Shown here: positions 7,034 to 16,021 of the stretch, one piece after another
How the letters are laid out: each line of letters starts with the position of its first letter
How positions within the stretch are numbered: position 1 is the first letter of the stretch
From: Microbacterium sp. 10M-3C3
GTDB taxonomy: Bacteria; Actinomycetota; Actinomycetes; Actinomycetales; Microbacteriaceae
Reading direction: 5' to 3'
Length of the DNA: 64,000 nucleotides
Assembly: GCF_003931875.1 (NCBI RefSeq)
Contig: NZ_CP034245.1
Location: forward strand, 1,054,001 to 1,118,000
Position numbers and translations under genes: made by a program
The notes under the pieces: model-generated
Databases searched by the model: none
What the model saw: only the letters and a program-made list of their open reading frames with translations
What the model was told of the DNA's origin: nothing

Positions 7034-9055
7034 TCAGTGCGCGCAGCTGCAGGTCGCCCCGCCGCCGCAGCATCCTTCGCCGCGCCGCGCGTGCGCCGGG
7101 GACCACTCGGGCAGGTCGAGCGCGGGATTGCGGTCGAGGAAGCCGTAGGGCTTGAGCCAGAACCCGGCGTAATCGACCGGCATGATCGGCCAGTCCTCGG
7201 GGCGCGGCACGTGCGTCAGGCCGAAGGTGTGCCACAGCACGAGGTCGGCGCCGTCGATCGAGCGGTCGTCAGCTGTGTAGGCCGGCAGGCCCGCCCCGCC
7301 CGCGTGGGCGTTGGGGTAGCGGCCGGCGGGCCACCGCTCTTCGGGGTCGTACGCCGTGCCCCACAGGTGCTTGGTCGCGAAGGCGGCGCGCGCGGCGACG
7401 GTGGACGCGGGGTCGGCCATCAGCAGCGCCGTCGGCTCGGGGATGAGGTGGTACGCCGTGGGCGTGCCGACGTAGTTGGTGCGGGACGTCGATTGCACCT
7501 CCCACACGCGCGCGACTGAGGTGTCGGCCTCGCGCTGAGCCTCCTGCTCGGTGCGCAGCGGCGTGTGCGACCACGTGAACGCGTTGCCGAAGGGGTTGTC
7601 GTCGCCCAACGGGATGCGCACGGCGTCCACCTCGAACAGGCGGTTCTCGTCGCCGTCGATCGCCATGTCGAGCCGCGCCGAGAAGAGGTGCTGATGCACC
7701 GGGGCGAAGACGCCGGGGGCGATCTCGGGGGCGTGGCGGTTCGTCGAGCCCGGAACGCCGCCGCCGACGAACACGATGCCGGTGGCCTTGGCCTCGACCT
7801 GGATCGAGCCGTCGAGGTAGAAGTACCAGAAGAAGCCGTAGTCGTAGTTGCCGATCGTGGCGAAGTACGACACCACGAGGCGCCGCGAGCGCCGCACGTG
7901 CGAACCGACCGGACCGGGTTCGGTGTGCTTCCACAGCACGCCGTAGTCCTCCTCGTGCATGCACACGGCGTTCGGGATCCTCATGGCGTGCCCGTGATCG
8001 TCGGCGACGTGCCCGTCGAAGTAGTGGATGACGCCGAGGCAGTCGCATCCGAGTTCGAGGTGGTTGGCGTTCTTGCCGAGCAGGTACTCCCCGGCGTCGA
8101 AGTAGCTGATCCAGAAGCGCGTGTTGCTCGTGTCGCCGTAGGGCACGACCATCTCGGGCACGCTCGCGCGCGACAGCACCGGGCGATCGTCGAAGCGCAC
8201 GTCGTGCAGCACGAGCCCTTCGCGGGCATTGAAATCGACGCGCAGGGTCCAGTTCTCCCACTGCACGTGGGAGCCCGAGACGCGGAAGCTGGGACCCTCG
8301 GGCTGCGTGATCTCGATCGGCTTCAGCGTGGCGCGCGCGGGGCCGGTGGTCGCGGGGTCGTATCGTCCGCTGCCCGCGGGCACGGGGACGTCGCCCTTGT
8401 CCTCGATGCCGATCACCCGGTTCGCGGTGAGGTCGATGTGCACGATGAGTCCCTCGACGGGGTGCGCCCAGGCGATGTCATCCTCGCTCTCGCGCAGGAA
8501 CGTCAGCGAGCGGATGACGCGGCGCCCGACCTCGTTCTCGCGCCCGACGAACCCGGGGGCCAGGGGCGTGCAGAACGCGAGGTCGATGCTGTCCTCGAGG
8601 CCCCGGCGGCGCATGGCGGCGCGCCACTCGGGGCACGCCTTCACCAACTCGGCGGCGCGCTCGTACTCCTCGAACAGATACTGCGGCTGGCCGTACGGCG
8701 AGACATCGGCGGGGTGCCGGCGGGAGTCGCGCACCTCGCCCGAGGTGATCGAGACGATCACCTCGGTGACCTCGCCGGTCGCCGTGTCGAGCAGGGTGAC
8801 GTCGGCGCGCCGGTCGACGGGATCTCCCGGGTGCCACGACGCCACGGCCCTCTTGTCGGGCTCGGCGGGCAGCAGCATGGGCACGCGGACTGTCTCGCCC
8901 AGCAGTCCGGCCGCGACGAGGACGTCGCGGGTGCGCTCGATCTCCTCGGCGGTGAGCGGGTCGAGCGGGTGCGCGGTCGGCAGGGTGCCGGCCGCCCGTT
9001 CGAGGTCGGGGTTGACCATGGCCTGGTCGGGGACGGGATGCGCGTGATCGTGCAT
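7034..9055 (-). CDS. Primary-amine oxidase (copper/topaquinone)
   Basis: 673-residue copper amine oxidase: RCH2NH2 + O2 + H2O gives aldehyde, NH3 and H2O2. The cofactor tyrosine, converted to topaquinone, is Tyr404 in the signature NYDY (403-406). The catalytic base is Asp320 in YFDAGEYL. The copper ligands are His454 and His456 (VHQH) and His615 (LTHVPRPEDWP). It resembles Arthrobacter phenylethylamine/histamine oxidases in length and motifs, with no signal peptide. It carries an odd C-terminal tail with four Cys and a His (CCGGGATCSCAH, 662-673). Start ATG 9055 has GGAGG 10 nt upstream; the in-frame ATG at 9118 lacks one. An aldehyde dehydrogenase and SDRs nearby could handle the product. 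Confidence 0.95.
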   Translation of the reverse strand: MHDHAHPVPDQAMVNPDLERAAGTLPTAHPLDPLTAEEIERTRDVLVAAGLLGETVRVPMLLPAEPDKRAVASWHPGDPVDRRADVTLLDTATGEVTEVIVSITSGEVRDSRRHPADVSPYGQPQYLFEEYERAAELVKACPEWRAAMRRRGLEDSIDLAFCTPLAPGFVGRENEVGRRVIRSLTFLRESEDDIAWAHPVEGLIVHIDLTANRVIGIEDKGDVPVPAGSGRYDPATTGPARATLKPIEITQPEGPSFRVSGSHVQWENWTLRVDFNAREGLVLHDVRFDDRPVLSRASVPEMVVPYGDTSNTRFWISYFDAGEYLLGKNANHLELGCDCLGVIHYFDGHVADDHGHAMRIPNAVCMHEEDYGVLWKHTEPGPVGSHVRRSRRLVVSYFATIGNYDYGFFWYFYLDGSIQVEAKATGIVFVGGGVPGSTNRHAPEIAPGVFAPVHQHLFSARLDMAIDGDENRLFEVDAVRIPLGDDNPFGNAFTWSHTPLRTEQEAQREADTSVARVWEVQSTSRTNYVGTPTAYHLIPEPTALLMADPASTVAARAAFATKHLWGTAYDPEERWPAGRYPNAHAGGAGLPAYTADDRSIDGADLVLWHTFGLTHVPRPEDWPIMPVDYAGFWLKPYGFLDRNPALDLPEWSPAHARRGEGCCGGGATCSCAH

Positions 9056-9173
9056 GGGGGAGCCTCCGGCATCTACTCTCACCCGGTGTCCGGACGCCGC
9101 GTTTGTCTGCCCGTGCACAGCGGATGCCTGCGCGCGCCGCCCTGACCTCGCGCGCGGGAGCCGACCTGCGTGC

Positions 9174-9878
9174 TCAGAGCGCCTGGCGGATAGCCGCGGC
9201 AGCGGCCGTCAGCCGGGCGGCGATTGCAGCGTCGTCAAGCTGCGTGGCGACGTGCACCGCCGCGACCGAGGCCGGCTCGCGGCCCTGCACGGCCAGTGGT
9301 ACGGCCACGGCCCGCAGCGACGGGACGACCTCGTCGTGGCTCGTCGCCCAGCCGCGCTCGGCGACCTCGGCCACCTCGGCGGCGAGGCGGGCGTCGACGT
9401 CGTCGGGCCAGCGGCGCGGCGGCAGTTGCGCGAGGACCGCGCGTCCGGGAGCGCCTCGCGTGACGGCGTGCCGGGCGCCGGGGCGCTGCGCGACGGTGGT
9501 CACGGCATGCCGCGGCTCGATGCTCGTGAGCGTCACGCACTCGTCGTGGTCGAGCACCACTAGGAAGCAGGTCATGCCGAGGTCGTTCGCCGCGGAGGTG
9601 AGCTCGGGCAGGGCCTCGGCCTGCAGGTCGGCGGCGACGCCCGCGGCGAGTGCGGCGAGACCCGTTCCCAGGCGCACCGCGCCCGCGGCATCACGCGACA
9701 CGAGTCCGTGGTCTTCAAGCGTGCGGAGGAGCCGGTAGGCGACCGAACGGTGCAGATCGACGCGGGCGGCGAGGTCGTCGATCGAGAGCGGCGTGCGCGC
9801 GTCGGCGAGCTCTTCGAGCAGGCGGATGCCGCGGCTCAGCGTCTGTGAAGCGGGCGGCGCATCTTGCCGAGGGGGCAT
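9174..9878 (-). CDS. IclR family transcriptional regulator
   Basis: 234-residue regulator. The winged HTH covers residues about 10-70 (SQTLSRGIRLLEELADARTPLSIDDLAARVDLHRSVAYRLLRTLEDHGLVSRD), followed by the IclR effector domain, which ends normally. Divergent from the flavin monooxygenase gene, with two GTTC-N7-GAAC sites between them. This is the classic layout for IclR regulators of aromatic-acid catabolism (PcaU/PobR type), so it probably controls the monooxygenase and itself. Start ATG 9878 is taken because conserved sequence begins soon after; the upstream GAGAGG is weakly placed. Confidence 0.9.
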   Translation of the reverse strand: MPPRQDAPPASQTLSRGIRLLEELADARTPLSIDDLAARVDLHRSVAYRLLRTLEDHGLVSRDAAGAVRLGTGLAALAAGVAADLQAEALPELTSAANDLGMTCFLVVLDHDECVTLTSIEPRHAVTTVAQRPGARHAVTRGAPGRAVLAQLPPRRWPDDVDARLAAEVAEVAERGWATSHDEVVPSLRAVAVPLAVQGREPASVAAVHVATQLDDAAIAARLTAAAAAIRQAL

Positions 9879-9895
9879 GGGTCCACTAGCCTCTC

Positions 9896-9930
9896 GTTCG
9901 ATAGCGGAACGATGCGTTCGAATATAGAAC
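9896..9930. promoter_or_regulatory. Tandem IclR-type operators
   Basis: Two 15-nt sites of form GTTC-N7-GAAC, GTTCGATAGCGGAAC (9896-9910) and GTTCGAATATAGAAC (9916-9930), are spaced 20 nt start to start (two helical turns) in the IclR/monooxygenase intergenic region. They resemble the GTTCGATAATCG-type sites known for PcaU/PcaR/PobR. The second site overlaps TATAGA, a plausible -10 for the rightward gene. Confidence 0.7.
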
Positions 9931-9976
9931 ATGCCCCGCGAAGAGGCAAACCTCGACATCGACGTCAGGAGAAACG

Positions 9977-11848
9977 ATGCAGTTCCACCACCACGGATAC
10001 GTCTCGGCCGACCCGCGCGTGCAGCCCGCCGCCGGCACCGGCATCGACCGGCCCGCGGAGCTGCCGGACGAGGTCGACGTCCTCATCGTCGGCTCGGGGC
10101 CGGCCGGCATGCTGCTCGCGGCGCAGATGGCGCAGTTCCCCGGCGTCACGACGCGGCTCATCGAGAAGCGCGACGGGCGGCTGCCGCTCGGCCAGGCCGA
10201 CGGCATCCAGCCCCGCAGCGTCGAGACCTTTCAGGCCTTCGGCTTCGCCGAACGCATCGTCGCCGAGGCGTACAACATCGCCTGGATGAACTTCTGGGGC
10301 CCCGACCCCGCCGACCCGAGCCGCATCGTGCGCACCGCCCGCACCGAGGACTACGCGCTGAAGATCAGCGAGTTCCCGCACCTCATCGTCAACCAGGCCC
10401 GCGTGCTCGACTACTTCGCGGAGGCCGCCGCCCTCGCCCCCGGGCGCATCGTGCCCGACTACGGAGTGGAGTTCCTCGGGCTCACCGTGGACGGGGCCGG
10501 CGACCGCCCGGTCGCGGTGCGCGTGCGCGACGCGTCGGGGGAGCGGACGATCCGCGCCGCCTACGTCGTCGGATGCGACGGGGCGCGCAGCCGCGTACGC
10601 GAAGCCATCGGCCGCACCCACGTCGGCGAGAGCGCCGCGCACGCGTGGGGCGTGATGGACGTGCTCGTGGAAACCGACTTCCCCGACTGGCGCACCAAGT
10701 GCGCGATCAACGCCGAGGCGGGGAACATCCTGCACATCCCGCGCGAGGGCGGGTACCTCTCGCGCATGTACATCGACCTCGGCGAGGTCGCCGCGGACGA
10801 CGACCACCGCGTGCGGCAGACGCCGATCGAGGAGATCGTGCGGCGCGCGAACGCGATCCTGCACCCCTACTCGATCGATGTGAAGCAGGTCGCGTGGCAC
10901 AGCGTGTACGAGGTCGGCCACCGCGTGACCGACCGGTTCGACGACGATCCCGAGCATCCGCACATCTTCCTCGCGGGCGACGCGTGCCACACCCACAGCG
11001 CCAAGGCCGGGCAGGGCATGAACGTGTCGATGCAGGACGGCTTCAACCTCGGCTGGAAGCTCGGGCACGTGCTCACGGGGCTCGCGCCGGACAGCCTGCT
11101 GACGACCTACTCCGCCGAGCGGCAGCCCGTCGCACAGCAGCTCATCGACTTCGACAAGGAGTGGTCCTCACTCATGGCGCGCAAGCCCGAGGACATCACC
11201 GACCCGAACGACCTCGCCACCTACTACCTCGCGACGGCCGAGTTCCCCTCCGGATTCATGACGCAGTATGCGCCCTCGGCGATCGTCGGCGACGCCGCGC
11301 ACCAGGATCTCGCGGCGGGGTTCCCCGTCGGCAAGCGCTTCCACTCGGTCGAGGTGACGCGCGTGAGCGACGGCAACCCCGTCCACCTCGGTCACCACGC
11401 GCGCGCCGACGGGCGCTGGCGCGTCTACGCGTTCGCGGACGCCGCGCCGGGCTCGCCCGCACTGCAGGCGTGGGGGGTGTGGATGGCGTCGCCCGAGTCG
11501 CCGGTGCGCCGGCACACCCCGGACGGCGCCGACCTCGACGCGGTGTTCGACGTGAAGGTCGTCTTCCCGCGCCCGTTCGAGGAGGTCGACTTCTTCGCGA
11601 CCCCCCCGATCTTCCGCCCCCGCAGCGGCGCGCTCGGGCTCACGGATTGGGAGAAGGTGTACGCCGGGCGCCCCTCGGCCTGGGTGTCCGCCGACATCTT
11701 CGCCGAGCGGGAGATCTCCGACGCGGGCGCGGTCATCGTCGTCCGCCCCGACCAGTACGTCGCGCACGTGCTGCCGCTGACCGCGACCGACGAGCTCGCC
11801 GCGTTCTTCGCGGGCGCCCTTGCGACGCCCGCCGCCGCGTCGGTGTGA
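9977..11848 (+). CDS. FAD-dependent aromatic monooxygenase, 3-hydroxybenzoate 4-monooxygenase (MobA)-like
   Basis: 623-residue flavoprotein hydroxylase of the phenol hydroxylase group. It shows VDVLIVGSGPAGMLLAAQMA (FAD Rossmann motif, near residue 35), YVVGCDGARSRVREA (second FAD/NADPH motif), and GDACHTHSAKAGQGMNVSMQ (third FAD motif). The C-terminal thioredoxin-like domain ends VIVVRPDQYVAHVLPL. Blocks such as QADGIQPRSVETFQAFGFAE, AWGVMDVLVETDFPDWR and NILHIPREGGYLSRMY match my memory of Comamonas MobA (639 residues), which makes protocatechuate from 3-hydroxybenzoate. The reaction is inferred. Start ATG 9977 has AGGAGAA. The IclR gene is divergent upstream. Confidence 0.88.
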   Translation: MQFHHHGYVSADPRVQPAAGTGIDRPAELPDEVDVLIVGSGPAGMLLAAQMAQFPGVTTRLIEKRDGRLPLGQADGIQPRSVETFQAFGFAERIVAEAYNIAWMNFWGPDPADPSRIVRTARTEDYALKISEFPHLIVNQARVLDYFAEAAALAPGRIVPDYGVEFLGLTVDGAGDRPVAVRVRDASGERTIRAAYVVGCDGARSRVREAIGRTHVGESAAHAWGVMDVLVETDFPDWRTKCAINAEAGNILHIPREGGYLSRMYIDLGEVAADDDHRVRQTPIEEIVRRANAILHPYSIDVKQVAWHSVYEVGHRVTDRFDDDPEHPHIFLAGDACHTHSAKAGQGMNVSMQDGFNLGWKLGHVLTGLAPDSLLTTYSAERQPVAQQLIDFDKEWSSLMARKPEDITDPNDLATYYLATAEFPSGFMTQYAPSAIVGDAAHQDLAAGFPVGKRFHSVEVTRVSDGNPVHLGHHARADGRWRVYAFADAAPGSPALQAWGVWMASPESPVRRHTPDGADLDAVFDVKVVFPRPFEEVDFFATPPIFRPRSGALGLTDWEKVYAGRPSAWVSADIFAEREISDAGAVIVVRPDQYVAHVLPLTATDELAAFFAGALATPAAASV

Positions 11849-11974
11849 CCGCCGCGCTGTACGCCACGGTGCCGCATCCGTCCGACATGTACATCGCGTC
11901 TATCGGCGGTCGCGTGCCGGCCCCGCAGAATGAGGGCGAGAACCGCTGCGCCCTCGCCGACCCCAGGAGGACCC

Positions 11975-13447
11975 ATGACCGACCCTCGTGAAGCCGAGCT
12001 GCTCGCCACCGTTCCCGACGGGCTGTTCGTCGGAGGCCAGTGGCGCCCCGCCGAGGGCGGTAAGACCCTCGACGTGCGCGACCCCTCGACGGGCGAGGTC
12101 ATCCGCACCATCGCCGATGCGTCGGTGTCCGACGGCGTCGCCGCGATGGATGCGGCGGCCGAGGCGTTCCCGTCCTGGGCGGCGACGCCCGCCCGCGAGC
12201 GCGCGGAGATCCTCCGTCGCGCGTTCGACCTGCTGCAGGCGCGCAAGGAGGACGTCGCCCTGCTCATGACGCTCGAGATGGGCAAGCCCCTCGCCGAGGC
12301 TCGCGGCGAAGTCGTCTACGGCGGCGAATTCCTGCGCTGGTTCAGCGAGGAGGCCGCGCACGTGCAGGGTCGCTACGGTGCGAACCCGGAGGGCACCGGC
12401 CGCATGATCGTGACGCAGCATCCGGTGGGGCCCTGCTACCTCATCACACCGTGGAACTTCCCGCTCGCGATGGCCACGCGCAAGATCGCGCCGGCCCTCG
12501 CCGCCGGATGCACCGTGGTGGTCAAGCCCGCATCGCTCACGCCGCTCACGACCCTGTACTTCGCGAAGCTCCTCGAGGAGGCCGGCGTGCCGGCCGGCGT
12601 CGTCAACGTCGTCACGACGAACTCGACCGCCGCCGTGTCCGAGCGGATCATCGGCGACCCGCGACTGCGCAAGCTCTCCTTCACGGGTTCGACGCCGGTC
12701 GGGCAGAAGCTCCTGCAGCAGGCGGCGCCGGGCGTGCTCCGCACGTCGATGGAGCTCGGCGGCAACGCCCCGTTCGTCGTGTTCGACGACGCCGACCTCG
12801 ACAAGGTCGTGGAGGGCGCGATGGCGGCGAAGTTCCGCAACATCGGCCAGGCCTGCACCGCCGCGAACCGCTTCATCGTGCAGCGCTCGGTCGTGGGCGA
12901 GTTCACGCGCCGTGTCACCGAGCGAGTGAAGACGATGCGCATCGGGCGCGGCACCGACGACGGCGTGCAGATCGGCCCCCTCATCGACGACCGCGCCGTG
13001 GCGAAGGCCGAGGCGCTCGTGGCCGATGCCGTGCAGCGCGGCGCGTCGGTCACGACGGGCGGCTCGCCCGTCGACGGCCCTGGCACCTTCTACGAGCCCA
13101 CGGTGGTCGCCGACGTGCAGGCGGGAAGCGACATCCTGCGCGAGGAGATCTTCGGGCCGGTGCTCGCGATCGTGCCGTTCGACACCGAGGACGACGCGGT
13201 GCGCCTCGCGAACGACACCGAGTACGGGCTCGTGTCGTACGTCTACACCGAGAGCCTCGCCCGCGGGCAGCGCATGATCGAGCGGCTCGAGACGGGGATG
13301 ATGGGCCTGAACGTGGGCGTGGTCTCGAACGCCGCGGCGCCCTTCGGCGGCTGGAAGATGTCGGGCCTGGGCCGTGAAGGTGGCGCGGAGGGCATCCACG
13401 AGTACCTGCAGACGAAGTACACGCTGACGCCGAACCCCTTCGCCTGA
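11975..13447 (+). CDS. gabD: NAD(P)-dependent succinate-semialdehyde dehydrogenase-type aldehyde dehydrogenase
   Basis: 490-residue ALDH-superfamily enzyme oxidising an aldehyde to an acid. Motifs in order are TPWNFPLAMATRKIAPALAAGCTVVVKPA (cofactor binding), FTGSTPVGQKL, MELGGNAPFVVFDDADLD with the catalytic Glu, and GQACTAANRFIVQ with the catalytic Cys. The end GLNVGVVSNAAAPFGGWKMSGLGREGG is typical of the GabD/SSADH subgroup. Start ATG 11975 has a strong AGGAGG; an upstream in-frame ATG at 11930 gives a low-complexity leader. It may serve GABA/amine breakdown, in keeping with the amine oxidase and permease. Substrate preference within the subgroup is not certain. Confidence 0.9.
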   Translation: MTDPREAELLATVPDGLFVGGQWRPAEGGKTLDVRDPSTGEVIRTIADASVSDGVAAMDAAAEAFPSWAATPARERAEILRRAFDLLQARKEDVALLMTLEMGKPLAEARGEVVYGGEFLRWFSEEAAHVQGRYGANPEGTGRMIVTQHPVGPCYLITPWNFPLAMATRKIAPALAAGCTVVVKPASLTPLTTLYFAKLLEEAGVPAGVVNVVTTNSTAAVSERIIGDPRLRKLSFTGSTPVGQKLLQQAAPGVLRTSMELGGNAPFVVFDDADLDKVVEGAMAAKFRNIGQACTAANRFIVQRSVVGEFTRRVTERVKTMRIGRGTDDGVQIGPLIDDRAVAKAEALVADAVQRGASVTTGGSPVDGPGTFYEPTVVADVQAGSDILREEIFGPVLAIVPFDTEDDAVRLANDTEYGLVSYVYTESLARGQRMIERLETGMMGLNVGVVSNAAAPFGGWKMSGLGREGGAEGIHEYLQTKYTLTPNPFA

Positions 13448-13467
13448 GCAGCGTCGGACGCGGCGGG

Positions 13468-13473
13468 CAGGAT
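13468..13473 (+). promoter_or_regulatory. Possible leaderless -10 (CAGGAT) for the winged-helix gene
   Basis: CAGGAT lies exactly 6 nt before the GTG start at 13480, the same spacing as other leaderless genes here, though its first base departs from TANNNT. The same bases could also act as a weak ribosome site. Confidence 0.35.
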
Positions 13474-13479
13474 GGGGGC

Positions 13480-14880
13480 GTGCACGCAAACGCGATCCTC
13501 GAACGCCGGCTCAGGTCGCATCGCCTGACCGCCCCCGCGCCGACGCCGGCGGATGCGGCGGCACACCTGCTCGCGGTGCAGGCGCAGGACTTCGCCGGCG
13601 GGCGCTGGGCGCTCGGCGTGCGCACGCGAGGGACGCCGACGCTGGCCGACGTCGATGCCGCGTTCGACCGCGGCACGCTCGTGCGGTCGTGGACGATGCG
13701 CGGGACGCTGCACATCGTGCCCGCGCGCGACCTTCCGTGGCTCCTCGCGGTCACGCGCGAGCGGCAGCTCCGCGGCGCGGCCGGCGTCCACCGCCGCGAG
13801 GGCGTCGACGCCGCGGAGCTCGCCCGGGCCGAGCGGCTCGGGCTCGCCGCGCTCGCCGGCGGGGAGCGCCTCACCCGCGCCGAGCTGTTCGCGGCGCTCG
13901 ACCGCGGCGGCGTGACGACGTCCGGCCAGCGCGGCTACCACGTGCTCGTCGCCCTCGCGCTCCGCGGCGCGGTGTGCCTCGGACCGGTCGTCCCGCGCCC
14001 CGGTGCGATCACGCGCGAGCAGTACATCGTGCGCTCCGACGAGTGGCTGCCCTCCCCGCACGAGCCGGCCGACGTCTCGGCCGACATGTTCGTCCGCTAC
14101 CTCGACGGGCATGCGCCGGCGAGCGTGCGGGACTTCGCGTGGTGGTCGGGCCTGCCGGTGACGCTCGCGCGCGAGGCGGCGGATGCGGCGGGCGAGCGCG
14201 TGCGGGTCGTGGCGGAGCATCCGGAGCCGCAGTACGCCCCTGCCGCGTCGGGTCCGCGACGCTCGCCGGCTGCCGCGGACGTCGTCGTGCTGCCGCCCTT
14301 CGACGAGTATTACCTCTCCTATGCCGACCGCACCCTCGCGTGCGCGCCCGACGATGCCGCGCGCGTAGGACCGGGCGCGAACGGCATGGTGCGCGCGACC
14401 GTGCTCGATCGGGGACGCGTCGCGGGCGCCTGGACGCCGGGCAGGGCGACGTCCGGACCATCCGCCGTCGAGCTCTTCTCGCCGGTGGACGAGGAGGCGC
14501 TCGCGCGTGCCCTCGCGCGGTACGCGTCGTTCGTGTCGGCTGAGCGTCAGCCCTCGGCGTGGCGGTCGAGGAACTCGAAGACCTCGGTGTCGTCGACCCC
14601 GGGGAAGTCGCCGCGGGGCAGCGGCGAGAACATGTGCCGATGCACGCGCGCGCTCGGCCACGCCTTGCCCGCCCAGCGCTGGGCGGCGTCGGCCGGCGGG
14701 CGCCGACAGCACGACTCGTCGGGGCAGCGCGACTCGGCGCGCTCGGCGGTCTCGCGACCGCGGAACCACTTCGCGTCGTCGAAGGGCACGCCGACGGTGA
14801 TGGAGAAGTCGCCCTCCGACGTCGTGCCGGTCTGGGTGGAGCACCAGAACGTCCCGGCGGGCGTGTCGGTGTACTGGTAG
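13480..14880 (+). CDS. Winged helix DNA-binding domain-containing protein (HTH_42/DUF1006 type) with run-on 3' end
   Basis: The first about 353 residues are a complete member of the HTH_42 family. The N-terminal RSHRLTAPAPTPADAAAHLLAVQAQDF is followed by LVRSWTMRGTLHIVPARDLPWLL, a central winged-helix part, and DVVVLPPFDEYYLSYADRT near the end. The family normally stops about where ARYASFV occurs here (14521-14538). A TGA lies at 14541 but out of frame, so translation continues for another 110 low-quality residues, antisense to the convergent regulator gene. A lost base at the stop (for example TTGA to TGA) would explain this. DNA binding or a DNA glycosylase-like role (AlkX/YcaQ relatives) is possible. 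The start is GTG. Confidence 0.75.
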   Translation: MHANAILERRLRSHRLTAPAPTPADAAAHLLAVQAQDFAGGRWALGVRTRGTPTLADVDAAFDRGTLVRSWTMRGTLHIVPARDLPWLLAVTRERQLRGAAGVHRREGVDAAELARAERLGLAALAGGERLTRAELFAALDRGGVTTSGQRGYHVLVALALRGAVCLGPVVPRPGAITREQYIVRSDEWLPSPHEPADVSADMFVRYLDGHAPASVRDFAWWSGLPVTLAREAADAAGERVRVVAEHPEPQYAPAASGPRRSPAAADVVVLPPFDEYYLSYADRTLACAPDDAARVGPGANGMVRATVLDRGRVAGAWTPGRATSGPSAVELFSPVDEEALARALARYASFVSAERQPSAWRSRNSKTSVSSTPGKSPRGSGENMCRCTRALGHALPAQRWAASAGGRRQHDSSGQRDSARSAVSRPRNHFASSKGTPTVMEKSPSDVVPVWVEHQNVPAGVSVYW

Positions 14881-15989
14881 TGCTCGGTGGTGCGGTTGTG
14901 CTCGGAGAACGCCCGCCGTGCGGAGAACCGGCGGCACGCCACCTGGCCCTCGACCGATCCGGTCACATCCACCGGCAGGGGCAGGTCGTCGTTCTCGTAC
15001 ACGCGCGAGATCGCCCCCGAGCCGTCGACGCGGAGGAAGTGCAGGCGGATGCCGAGGTGCTGCGTCAGCAGGTTCGTCATGCGCATGCCCGCGGCCTCGT
15101 GCGTCACTCCGAACGCGTCGCGGAAGTCCTCCACCGCGAGGTTGCGGTCCTTCTTGGCCTGCTGGAGGAACGCGACCGAGCTCGTCTCGGGCATGAGGCA
15201 GCACGCCGCGTAGTAGTTGATCTCGAGGCGCTGCTGCAGGAAGTCGGCGTAGTCGTGAGGTCGCTCGTGCCCGAGCAGGCGGTGCGCCATCGCCTGCAGG
15301 GCCATCGACCGCAGGCCGTGTCCGCCGGGGATCGACGCCGGCGGAAGGTAGATGCGCCCGTTCTCGAGATCGGTGACCGAGCGCGCGGAGTGGGGCAGGT
15401 CGTTGACGTAGATGAGCTCGAAGCCGAGCTGCTCGGCCATGATGCTCACCGTGCGGTGCGTGAGCGCGCCGGTGACGTGGCCGGCCGCCTTCAGCTGCTT
15501 CTCCGCGAGCCGCTCGATCTCGGGGAGGTAGTTGTTCTGCGCCCGCATCTGCAGTCGCTGCTCGGTGTTGGCCCGGCGCGCCTCCTCGGGGGTCGCGATG
15601 GCCTCCCGCTCGCGTCGCTGCAGCTCGCGGTGCAGCCCGAGGATCGACTCGATGGTGTCGTCGGCCATGCCCTTGGTGACCTTGACCGGCGGGATGCCGA
15701 GCTGGCGGAACACCGGGCTCGCCTGCGCGCGCTCGAGCTCGATCTCGAGCGCGGCGCGGCGGTTGGGAGGCTCCGCGGAAAGCAGGTCGGACAGCTCGGT
15801 GCCGGTGGCGCGGGCGATCTCCTGCAGGAGGGAGAGCTTCGGCTCCCGCTTGCCGTTCTCGATGAGGCTCAGCTGGCTCCCGGCCACGCCGACCTCCGCG
15901 CCCAGCTCGTCGAGCGTGAGGCCCGCCGCCACCCGGTGGTGCCGGATGCGGTGGCCGAGGGTTGCGAGTTCGAGGGCGGGCGAGGTCAT
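14547..15989 (-). CDS. ramB: RamB/PrpR-like XRE transcriptional regulator with ImmA/IrrE-type domain
   Basis: 480-residue regulator. The N-terminal XRE HTH covers residues about 9-65 ([40 protein letters not shown]). The middle is an ImmA/IrrE (DUF955)-like domain and the C-terminal third is DUF2083. In the relatives C. glutamicum RamB and mycobacterial PrpR, it controls acetate, glyoxylate-cycle and propionate genes. The metallopeptidase HExxH is degenerate here ([10 protein letters not shown]), as expected for an acyl-CoA sensor rather than a protease. The C-terminal CPDESCC block matches the Fe-S-type cysteine cluster reported for PrpR. Divergent from pckG. AAGGA abuts ATG 15989, so the transcript may be short-leadered. 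Confidence 0.85.
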   Translation of the reverse strand: MTSPALELATLGHRIRHHRVAAGLTLDELGAEVGVAGSQLSLIENGKREPKLSLLQEIARATGTELSDLLSAEPPNRRAALEIELERAQASPVFRQLGIPPVKVTKGMADDTIESILGLHRELQRREREAIATPEEARRANTEQRLQMRAQNNYLPEIERLAEKQLKAAGHVTGALTHRTVSIMAEQLGFELIYVNDLPHSARSVTDLENGRIYLPPASIPGGHGLRSMALQAMAHRLLGHERPHDYADFLQQRLEINYYAACCLMPETSSVAFLQQAKKDRNLAVEDFRDAFGVTHEAAGMRMTNLLTQHLGIRLHFLRVDGSGAISRVYENDDLPLPVDVTGSVEGQVACRRFSARRAFSEHNRTTEHYQYTDTPAGTFWCSTQTGTTSEGDFSITVGVPFDDAKWFRGRETAERAESRCPDESCCRRPPADAAQRWAGKAWPSARVHRHMFSPLPRGDFPGVDDTEVFEFLDRHAEG

Positions 15990-16005
15990 TCCTTGATGCT
16001 AGCGA

Positions 16006-16021
16006 AAGAATCGCGATTCTT
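16006..16021. promoter_or_regulatory. Perfect 16-nt palindrome between ramB-like gene and pckG (operator candidate)
   Basis: AAGAATCGCGATTCTT is a perfect palindrome 17 nt upstream of the regulator's start and 85 nt upstream of pckG. AGTTTGC, part of the reported RamB motif, occurs on the minus strand at 16038-16044. Either could carry control of this divergent pair. Confidence 0.5.

Noticed and set aside
14547..15989. XRE plus ImmA/IrrE domain as a toxin-antitoxin or phage immunity protein
   Set aside because: Length, DUF2083-like C-terminus and position next to pckG fit the RamB/PrpR metabolic regulator family; no partner toxin or phage gene is near.
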